Positions 1 to 7,755 of a stretch of 64,000 nucleotides of DNA are shown here, in pieces (position 1 is the stretch's first letter; every line of letters begins with the position of its first letter). Below the pieces are notes generated by a model, which saw only the letters and a program-made list of their open reading frames with translations, searched no databases and was not told the origin of the DNA. The position numbers and the translations under genes were made by a program. The DNA lies in contig CM068367.1 of assembly GCA_034769895.1 (NCBI GenBank), positions 691,786,268 through 691,850,267 on the forward strand, in the 5' to 3' direction. This stretch comes from Magicicada septendecula (taxonomy: Eukaryota > Arthropoda > Insecta > Hemiptera > Cicadidae).

Positions 1-1223
1 ATCAACAGATACGATTGTAAAAAAGACAAAATTCTAATGATAATACTTACATCTATCACTAACACAGATTAATAAAATAACGATACATTATGAAATAATA
101 ATCGAGAACAAATAACCAAATTCTACAAGAAGAAACTTGGACTGTCCCATGTCCGAAGGGAATTGATGAAATAGTAATCAAATATAAAGAGTTAACAATA
201 ACACAAATCATAATATTCACAACACCAGAAATTATAACCTTGCAAATACACGGAACAACACTAACTGCTTCAACCGAAGGAAGAACCTATTTGGATCCTG
301 GCGGTGTAGAAGAAACATCCATCGGGCTGTAAAACAAGTCAGAAGCTGTATTCCGAAGTGGACAGGACAAGAATTACTTTTATTAAACTGAAGAAAGAAA
401 ACTGTACTTCATAATTGACCAGAACAACGAATTCAGCGATCAACCGCTTACGTGATTTGCTTCGTTAGAGACTGGTAAAGTTATACTATATTAATCATAC
501 TAAATACACAACACCTAATTTTTGTAAATCTTGCATTCTTATTATGTATTTTTAGTCTTCCCCACAGTTACAAGAACCTTTACACCCTGAAATAAATAAA
601 ATACGAATCAAATATAATATATAACCAAATATAAACAAAGGATTAAATAATCAACAATCGATACCTGAATCTATAGTCCCAACATATATTAATTAGAATA
701 TATCTGAGTTAATGTGAATTGAATACACAAATAAAGAACCTTTATATATTTGTCACACCTTGTTATTTGGAGTATGGTTTAGTGAACTGGAACAAAAGTA
801 ACTGAATAAGTAGAGAATAAATGGTTAATATAAACATCGAATAACCTATAAGTTTCGTTGAGCCGATACTACAGCGCTTATAGCGGAATTATCTGACACC
901 AAAGAGGGAGCGTAAAATTATAAAATTAGACAGAACTCTCTTCAAGGCATAATAGGGTTGGATGAAATTGTAGACTAAATCTTAAGTTATTTAAGTTCTA
1001 GGCACACTAACACTGATAATTATTAAGGAATTAAGTTAACATTAATTAAGTACATCCATATATTCCACAACTCCAAATATTTCCGAGAATTTATACAATT
1101 AAATTAATACAACACAATCGACAAAGACAACAGTGGGAATTTAGACCGTACGTATCGGTTTATTTAAAAATTGGCTTCCATCGCGGGGCTTGAACAGTAG
1201 CGGACACACCGCGAATACTTACA
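1..1223 (+). repeat. LTR of array 1, 3' part (cut by window start)
   Basis: This is identical or nearly so to the 3' halves of the LTRs ending at 7435, 13642 and 19856. The right border is set at TTACA (1219-1223), just before the primer binding site and where the last copy in the array diverges into unrelated DNA. No coding frame is credible here; the strand is A-rich with scattered stops in all frames. Confidence 0.75.
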
Positions 1224-1226
1224 AAT

Positions 1227-1246
1227 TGGCGCTCAATTGTGTAGGG
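1227..1246 (+). other. Primer binding site, array 1 unit 1
   Basis: TGGCGCTCAATTGTG begins 4 nt after the LTR end. Ty3/gypsy-type LTR elements usually have a tRNA-complementary site starting TGG at this place. Array 2 (TGGCGACCAAC) and the minus-strand relative (TGGTGACCAAC) have matching sites 73-109 nt before their MHTRG start codon; here the distance is 88 nt. The priming tRNA was not identified. Confidence 0.6.
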
Positions 1247-1314
1247 CTTGAGTTAAGTAACTATAATAACAATAACATTACTTAACCAGAGCAGGCAACT
1301 GTGGGAGAGTAAAC

Positions 1315-1506
1315 ATGCATACCAGAGGTAGATCAAGGATTAGGGCAGGAGAAACGGAGAAGGAAATAGATGAACAAGAACAGGAAATAGAACTAATAAC
1401 AGATAGTAAAATGGAACAACAGGCAGACGAAATAACGGAAACTGAAATAATGGCAGACAAGGAAAGGGAAGTAATGGGAAGTTGCCCAAGGGGACCAAAT
1501 AAATAA
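1315..1506 (+). CDS. Short MHTRG leader ORF (detached gag N-terminus), unit 1
   Basis: This is a 63-codon ORF starting MHTRG and rich in Glu, Lys and Gln. Array 2 gag and the minus-strand element also begin MHTRG, and in array 2 this segment is fused in frame to the coiled-coil part, so here it is best read as the N-terminal segment of Gag separated by a frame change. The main gag ORF starts 38 nt later in the +1 frame. The gag frame is open upstream to a stop at 1472-1474 and reads WEVAQGDQINKAET before its ATG, which resembles the array 2 junction, so the shift lies near 1475-1490. All three units share it. It could be a fixed inactivating indel or a separate short upstream ORF. Confidence 0.55.
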   Translation: MHTRGRSRIRAGETEKEIDEQEQEIELITDSKMEQQADEITETEIMADKEREVMGSCPRGPNK

Positions 1507-1543
1507 AGCAGAAACCAGAGAAGGACTAAATTGGGAAAAATTA

Positions 1544-3232
1544 ATGGAGTTAATGAGTAGTATTAATGAAAACTCAAAGAGACTGGAGGAAAAATTAGAT
1601 AAAACAAAGGAGGAAATTAAGGAAAACTCAAAGGAACAATTTAGGAAACAGGATGAGAAATTCGACAAAACAAATGAGGAAATTAGAGAAACCTCAAAAC
1701 AAATGAACAAAAGATTAAACCAAATTCACGAAAGGTTAGATAGGAATGATGAGGGTTTAAAACAAATGAAGGAAGACATCTTACAAATACATGAAGAAAA
1801 TTTAAAGCAAATTAATGAAAAAATTGAAAATCTTCATGTGACAATTAACCAGAAGGTGGACCAAAATAATGAGGAAAGGAAATTAGAAATAGCCAAAACA
1901 AATGAAGAGTTAGAAAAAACTAACGAAACAATAGTACAGGTTCGTGAGGAATTACAGAATAAAATTAATGACACAAAAATTGAGAATAAAACATTGGTCG
2001 AAGAAATCCAACAGGAAACTGTCGAAAAATGTGAGCAAATTAAAAACGAAGTACATCAGGTACGGGAAGAGAATAAGGAAGGTATTAAGCAAATACAGAC
2101 AGACATGGGCGAACGACTCGAAAGGGTCTATGGCAATTTAAATAATATGGAAGGTCAAATCAATACCAATAAAAATAAAATAGAAGAGATTAGTAGGCGT
2201 GAGTTACAATTACAGGAGGAAGTAGATTCATGGCGGGATAGGACATGCCAAATTAATCATACAAATAACCATGAGAACAGAGAATCGATTAATTTTCGTA
2301 ATTATAAGCGCAATCCCACGGAATTTTTAAAGAGATTGGAAGAGGTGATCATAAGGAATAGAGAGAGTCGCTGGAGTATTATACGAAGCATGATTGATGA
2401 AACGTTTAAAGATACTTATGATAATTGGTGGACAGCGGTGCGCCCGGATATACTGGACATGACTGAGTTCAAAAAACAATTTAAGGAGAAGTATTGGTCG
2501 GAATCGACCCAGAACATGATTAGGAATAATTTGAGTAACGGTCGATACGAAACAAATGTAGGCCAGTCCCCTACTTCATACTTTTTAGGAAAAGTATGTA
2601 TGGCGCGGAACTTAGAGCCCCGAATTCCCGAAGAATGTTTGGTAATACAACTATCCTATCATTACGAGGAAGGGATAAAAAATGCGCGTATGTGTAGTCA
2701 AATCAAAACGATTCCAGCCATGGCCAAATTCTTGGAGAATTATGAGCACGAGAACCAATACCAAAGAAATAGAATGCTAAATCATAAATATCAGAAGTAT
2801 GATAATAACGCGCCACCAGCCAATTCACATAATAACGATCGCAATCGACCTGCGCATAACGTTAATACTAATAGAACACAAAATGAAAACACGAATAATA
2901 ATTCCAGAAACTATAATTATCGCGGCAATAACAATTACAATTATCGTGATAGTCGCAATAATAGAGGAGATGGGGACAGACGACACAATAATTATAGACA
3001 TAACGTCAATTATATTTACTCCAGACTTCAAGGTAGTCAGCGACGATACTACCCAAGAAGTCACCGATATGACAACCATTATGACCAATCTCGGCATGAA
3101 GACAACTACCCACATGATGGAAATTATAGAATAGCAGAACATAATACGGAGGATCGCACGGAACCAGTACAAAACCAACACAGTATTCAGAATGAAAATA
3201 GAGAAGAGGGAGTAAGCCCTCATTTAAACTAA
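1544..3232 (+). CDS. gag: Gag-like structural protein, array 1 unit 1
   Basis: A 562-codon protein. Residues 1-245 are a long Glu/Lys/Gln/Asn-rich coiled coil with heptad-like EKFDK, EEIRE and ERLDR repeats. Residues 250-420 look like a retrotransposon capsid region: NFRNYKRNP, then DNWWTAVRPD, FKEKYWSESTQN, LSNGRYE, SYFLGKVCMARNLEPRIP. Residues about 430-562 are Asn/Arg/Tyr-rich and disordered-looking, with no Cys-His zinc knuckle. Gag proteins of LTR elements form the particle and bind RNA. ATG 1544 is used because the frame is closed upstream at 1472 and no earlier in-frame ATG exists. The last codons before the stop overlap a -1 frameshift site. The assignment as Gag comes from position after the primer binding site, capsid-like motifs and the pol-bearing relative; fold not tested. 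Confidence 0.85.
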   Translation: MELMSSINENSKRLEEKLDKTKEEIKENSKEQFRKQDEKFDKTNEEIRETSKQMNKRLNQIHERLDRNDEGLKQMKEDILQIHEENLKQINEKIENLHVTINQKVDQNNEERKLEIAKTNEELEKTNETIVQVREELQNKINDTKIENKTLVEEIQQETVEKCEQIKNEVHQVREENKEGIKQIQTDMGERLERVYGNLNNMEGQINTNKNKIEEISRRELQLQEEVDSWRDRTCQINHTNNHENRESINFRNYKRNPTEFLKRLEEVIIRNRESRWSIIRSMIDETFKDTYDNWWTAVRPDILDMTEFKKQFKEKYWSESTQNMIRNNLSNGRYETNVGQSPTSYFLGKVCMARNLEPRIPEECLVIQLSYHYEEGIKNARMCSQIKTIPAMAKFLENYEHENQYQRNRMLNHKYQKYDNNAPPANSHNNDRNRPAHNVNTNRTQNENTNNNSRNYNYRGNNNYNYRDSRNNRGDGDRRHNNYRHNVNYIYSRLQGSQRRYYPRSHRYDNHYDQSRHEDNYPHDGNYRIAEHNTEDRTEPVQNQHSIQNENREEGVSPHLN

Positions 3233-3441
3233 TAGAGGCAGTGAAAATTAATGAATACCCGTCACTGAACCGTAATCTTGGGGAACAACAATTAATAAAT
3301 AAAATTAAGTGTAATCATAAAATAACCATAATTAATAACCACTATTTAAAGAATATCAGGGAAGATTTGTTAGAAGAGGATCAGAAACATGTAAACAGTA
3401 ATAGTAATAACGAAATCATATATATATCAGCAAAATTCTAA
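3202..3441 (+). pseudogene. pol: Truncated pol start (gag-pol linker to protease threshold), unit 1
   Basis: This is the -1 frame relative to gag, open from 3202 (after a TAG at 3199-3201) to a stop at 3439-3441. After the slippery site it reads FKLIEAVK, then PSLN, ITIINNHYLKN, EDLLEE and NNEIIYIS. The minus-strand relative has FKLHAAVK, PSLN, ITIIENNYLKN, QELLEE and NNEII at the same place and continues into an aspartic protease. Here the frame ends just after NEIIYI, so protease and everything beyond are missing. It would be made only as a roughly 70-residue extension of Gag by frameshifting; it has no ATG of its own near the start. Same in all three units. Confidence 0.7.
3223..3267 (+). 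promoter_or_regulatory. -1 ribosomal frameshift signal, unit 1
   Basis: TTTAAAC at 3223-3229 is read T TTA AAC in the gag frame, directly before the gag TAA. A 9-nt spacer is followed by a perfect 6-bp stem, CAGTGA (3239-3244) with TCACTG (3262-3267). CCC in the loop could pair with GGGG near 3280 to make a pseudoknot. Heptamer, 9-nt spacer and stem sequence are all kept in the minus-strand relative (57777-57733). UUUAAAC is a known efficient -1 slippery sequence. Confidence 0.8.
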
Positions 3442-3770
3442 AAGACAGTAAGACCAACTTACAAAAATTATTTGAAATAACTATTATATATAAAACGAAT
3501 TTAGTAAGAAAAAAAAAATTTACTAAATCCAAAAGAAAAAGAATTTATATAAATGAATAAATTCTAAAATGAAGTAAGGACAACTTACTACCTTATATTT
3601 GAACAACTTCTGTATTAACAAAAAGAAAAAGAATTTATATAAATGAATAAATTCTAAAAAAATAATAAGAACAACTTATTACCAATCTTGAAGAAAAATA
3701 CTTGGAATTTAAAAATAATTTGAGTTGAATACTACCACTAAATTCTGAAATACAATAAGAACAACGTATT
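3434..3770 (+). repeat. Repeated AATTC / GTAAG-CTTAC hairpin modules, unit 1
   Basis: Four copies of a two-part module lie just after the pol stub. Part one is AAATTC, in two copies as the 8-bp inverted repeat GAATTTAT/ATAAATTC (3541-3564, 3631-3654). Part two is a small stem-loop: GTAAG-accaa-CTTAC (3448-3462), AGTAAG-gacaa-CTTACT (3573-3589), AATAAG-aacaa-CTTATT (3664-3680) and AATAAG-aacaa-CGTATT (3754-3770, one mismatch). An extra 9-bp inverted repeat, ATTTAGTAA/TTACTAAAT, is at 3499-3528. Stem changes occur on both sides. Modules two and three are partly a 90-bp duplication. Confidence 0.75.
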
Positions 3771-3811
3771 ATCGATTTTGAAGAAAACAAGAATTATTGT
3801 TAAATGTTTAT

Positions 3812-4010
3812 AAAGAAATAATGTGTATAATGAATAACAAACCCCAAGATTACAGAAGAAAACGATAATTATTATTATTATGTGTATAAAGAAATAATGT
3901 GTATAATGAATAACAAACTCCAAGATTACAGAAGAAAACGATAATTATTATTATTATATGTATAAAGAAATAATGTGTATAATGAAGAATGAACCCCAAG
4001 ATAAAAGTTA
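3812..4010 (+). repeat. 76-bp tandem repeat, about 2.6 copies, unit 1
   Basis: Copies begin AAAGAAATAATGTGTATAAT at 3812, 3888 and 3964, an exact 76-bp period; the third copy is partial and diverged. Each complete copy contains ACGATAATTATTATTATTAT. The hydrophobic minus-strand frames over it are shadows of the repeat. Confidence 0.9.
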
Positions 4011-5077
4011 TTACCTCAAACCTACTTATCCAAAATAAAGAAGAAAAAAAAAAATCATATGACCTAAAATACATACTACATTGCCACATGATGGAACAAT
4101 CTCAGTAAACGATTGAATGTAACTAATATAATGTTAAAGAAGACAAGAAGGAAAGAGTATTTATGAACATAATTCATTAAAAAATAAACAGCCAAAATAG
4201 TGAAATACGATAAGAAGAAGAATAATTAAGTATAAGGAATATATTTAGTAAGAAATACAATTATAATGATCAACACACAACAACTGATTAAAAAATATTG
4301 AGATCAGAGGAAAAAAACAAACGAAGAAGATACTTAACATTACAATCTCAACAAAAATGAAAACAAACATGATTACAATTGATAACTGTCAAAGTCAATA
4401 TTAACGAATGTTTAAGGAATTAAAATGGAACTACGAAATATGAAAATAGTAATGAAAAAATATAAATGCAACAAAGAAAAAATCTTTTCCCAAATATTTA
4501 TTATTAAATGATTAAAGAGATTATTAGGAGATTATTATTATATTTTATAGCTGACTGTAGATGAATTCCAGCAGTACTATATTAAGATGTAGTGTGGGCA
4601 GCAGAGTATGAAGCCAAACAGTGCCTCTCTGAACTGTACCAACGCATGTGTTAGGGATTGTTAGGGAAATTAAATATTTAAGGAATATTAGAATAGTTGC
4701 AAAAATAAATTCAGTTTCCGAAGGAATAGGACGAAGAAAACAGAAAGAAGCGTGTTGACAGAAGAATAATTGAAAAATGCAGTAATTATAGTAATTATAA
4801 ATAGGAGAGATGTAAAACTAATGTATCAGTGAATAGTGTAGCCTGTTACCAACAAATAATGTGTAAAAAAAAAAAAAAAAAAAATATATATATTCTTTAA
4901 TCAAGAATGTTAAATAAAATGATGAAATGTTATTAAATAAAAAAGGTACTAGTACTAGTCTAATGAAGTTACATTGAGAAGACCATCGTCAACCATTAAC
5001 AATGAAATTAAGAAAAGGCATGTGAAAAAGGCAAGTTTATTTGACCTAAACTTCATTCAGGTAAACTAAACTTTTTT
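4011..5077 (+). other. Noncoding A-rich region with a block shared by both arrays, unit 1
   Basis: There is no believable reading frame on either strand. About 4545-4720 has a block shared in order with array 2 (about 31125-31350): CTGACTGT, then CCAGCA, then TTAGGGATTGTTAGGGAAA (4651-4669). An A run followed by a short TA run near 4863-4893 varies in length between units. The position is where pol would lie in a full element. Confidence 0.6.
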
Positions 5078-5089
5078 AGGAGGGGAAGC
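5078..5089 (+). other. Polypurine tract, array 1 unit 1
   Basis: AGGAGGGGAAGC follows a T run. Such tracts prime plus-strand DNA synthesis in LTR elements and mark the start of the 3' LTR; TGTAGC begins 4 nt downstream. Repeated in every unit. Confidence 0.75.
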
Positions 5090-5092
5090 ATA

Positions 5093-7435
5093 TGTAGCGC
5101 AACAAAAATGATCGCATTTCTGTTACATAAAAGAAGATTCACAGATTGATAAATAAATTGATACTTAATCTCATAATAGAACAGAGACCCAATTATGACA
5201 ATTATAGTCATAGACAAAATTAGATAAGAATGCAAGGTAGTGTTGAATAGAATAAACGAACCTGTAAAATAAATAATAGCTAATGATATATGTTTAATAA
5301 AAAACAAAACAGAAAAATGAAACAATGACTTAATTTATGATAATAACAGATAAGAATTTTGTGTTAAAAAAATATTATATTATAACAAAAATGTTATGAT
5401 AAAGTGTATGTGATGTTATATCAAATATGTGTTGAGTTCATGAAAAATAATGAAACAAATAGTGTTATTCAATGACTGTCATAGAATGAAGTGTGAGGCA
5501 GTTAACCAATGTTCATAAGTTCGAATTTTGTTGTATGTGATCAAGAGATCAAGATAAATTTGTTATTAGATGTAGAAAAATAATTGTTTATACAAATGTT
5601 GATAATTAAGTTTTGATTGTATGTACGAATTTATATAAAAGGGACTATAGATGCCTAACAGACATAACCACAGGTAGATCAATTTACAATAAAAGGCCTA
5701 ACAGCCAAAAATACTAAATAAACACTTATAACTTAAAGGTTAGATGCATCAATTAATAATAATTAATAAATACACTATGAAGAGCTAGAAAGAAGAAAAA
5801 ACATTACGTTAATAATAATATTTAATAAAATTTATACAAATTATAATAATACCATAATGCCATAATATCGATTGGTAAAAAATAATATCGAAGGTGGATT
5901 AAATATAATAAAAAAGGAAAAAACGGAATTATATCAAAAAACCAGTAGAAGATGTGTATAAAATAATAAACCAGCTATCGGTAAAATTACATTCCGATAG
6001 GACAGCAAATTGACAAAGAATAGACAAAAAAATATATGAAAGAAACACTATATAGTCAAAACATGTGGAAGCGGAAATTAATATAGGTTGCTAGGGAAAA
6101 AATTAAGAAGAAGGTTGTTGATTTAAAAAATAACAAGAATTGCTTTGGATAAAACTGAACGTGATGATTTAAAAAAAACCCAAGAAGAATTTATTGAATC
6201 GTAATATTCGAAATCAACAGATACGATTGTAAAAAAGACAAAATTCTAATGATAATACTTACATCTATCACTAACACAGATTAATAAAATAACGATACAT
6301 TATGAAATAATAATCGAGAACAAATAACCAAATTCTACAAGAAGAAACTTGGACTGTCCCATGTCCGAAGGGAATTGATGAAATAGTAATCAAATATAAA
6401 GAGTTAACAATAACACAAATCATAATATTCACAACACCAGAAATTATAACCTTGCAAATACACGGAACAACACTAACTGCTTCAACCGAAGGAAGAACCT
6501 ATTTGGATCCTGGCGGTGTAGAAGAAACATCCATCGGGCTGTAAAACAAGTCAGAAGCTGTATTCCGAAGTGGACAGGACAAGAATTACTTTTATTAAAC
6601 TGAAGAAAGAAAACTGTACTTCATAATTGACCAGAACAACGAATTCAGCGATCAACCGCTTACGTGATTTGCTTCGTTAGAGACTGGTAAAGTTATACTA
6701 TATTAATCATACTAAATACACAACACCTAATTTTTGTAAATCTTGCATTCTTATTATGTATTTTTAGTCTTCCCCACAGTTACAAGAACCTTTACACCCT
6801 GAAATAAATAAAATACGAATCAAATATAATATATAACCAAATATAAACAAAGGATTAAATAATCAACAATCGATACCTGAATCTATAGTCCCAACATATA
6901 TTAATTAGAATATATCTGAGTTAATGTGAATTGAATACACAAATAAAGAACCTTTATATATTTGTCACACCTTGTTATTTGGAGTATGGTTTAGTGAACT
7001 GGAACAAAAGTAACTGAATAAGTAGAGAATAAATGGTTAATATAAACATCGAATAACCTATAAGTTTCGTTGAGCCGATACTACAGCGCTTATAGCGGAA
7101 TTATCTGACACCAAAGAGGGAGCGTAAAATTATAAAATTAGACAGAACTCTCTTCAAGGCATAATAGGGTTGGATGAAATTGTAGACTAAATCTTAAGTT
7201 ATTTAAGTTCTAGGCACACTAACACTGATAATTATTAAGGAATTAAGTTAACATTAATTAAGTACATCCATATATTCCACAACTCCAAATATTTCCGAGA
7301 ATTTATACAATTAAATTAATACAACACAATCGACAAAGACAACAGTGGGAATTTAGACCGTACGTATCGGTTTATTTAAAAATTGGCTTCCATCGCGGGG
7401 CTTGAACAGTAGCGGACACACCGCGAATACTTACA
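5093..7435 (+). repeat. LTR of array 1 (shared by units 1 and 2), 2343 bp
   Basis: The left border is TGTAGC after the polypurine tract and the right border is TTACA before the primer binding site, giving TG...CA ends. It is unusually long for an LTR. It has a TATA-like core at 5632, an AATAAA at 5688 and an A-rich top strand throughout. The right end, GCGGACACACC...TTACA, resembles the end of the minus-strand relative's LTR at 60093. Borders are inferred, since a tandem array does not show the LTR twice per element. Confidence 0.7.
5632..5702 (+). promoter_or_regulatory. Putative LTR core promoter and polyadenylation signal
   Basis: TATATAAAAG (5632-5641) is a good TATA box. AATAAA follows at 5688-5693 and AAAGGCCTAAC at 5692-5702. 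The last block is also in the array 2 LTR at 26763-26773. A transcript would start near 5660-5670. The same arrangement is at 11845 and in the last LTR. Confidence 0.55.
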
Positions 7436-7438
7436 AAT

Positions 7439-7458
7439 TGGCGCTCAATTGTGTAGGG
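7439..7458 (+). other. Primer binding site, array 1 unit 2
   Basis: Identical to the unit 1 site (TGGCGCTCAATTGTG), 4 nt after TTACA. Confidence 0.6.
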
Positions 7459-7526
7459 CTTGAGTTAAGTAACTATAATAACAATAACATTACTTAACCA
7501 GAGCAGGCAACTGTGGGAGAGTAAAC

Positions 7527-7718
7527 ATGCATACCAGAGGTAGATCAAGGATTAGGGCAGGAGAAACGGAGAAGGAAATAGATGAACAAGAACAGGAAAT
7601 AGAACTAATAACAGATAGTAAAATGGAACAACAGGCAGACGAAATAACGGAAACTGAAATAATGGCAGACAAGGAAAGGGAAGTAATGGGAAGTTGCCCA
7701 AGGGGACCAAATAAATAA
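7527..7718 (+). CDS. Short MHTRG leader ORF, unit 2
   Basis: The 63-residue product is identical to that of unit 1, including the frame change before the main gag ORF. Confidence 0.55.
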   Translation: MHTRGRSRIRAGETEKEIDEQEQEIELITDSKMEQQADEITETEIMADKEREVMGSCPRGPNK

Positions 7719-7755
7719 AGCAGAAACCAGAGAAGGACTAAATTGGGAAAAATTA

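Noticed and set aside
4651..4669. TTAGGG twice, suggesting telomeric repeats
   Set aside because: Only two copies and not in tandem; it is part of a larger block conserved between families. Insect telomeres usually have TTAGG arrays, which are not seen.
5053..5325. A 90-codon hydrophobic minus-strand frame before and into the array 1 LTR, possibly an env-like or membrane protein
   Set aside because: It crosses the polypurine tract and LTR border and is the mirror of an A-rich strand; similar Ile/Phe/Leu-rich frames appear opposite every A-rich stretch.
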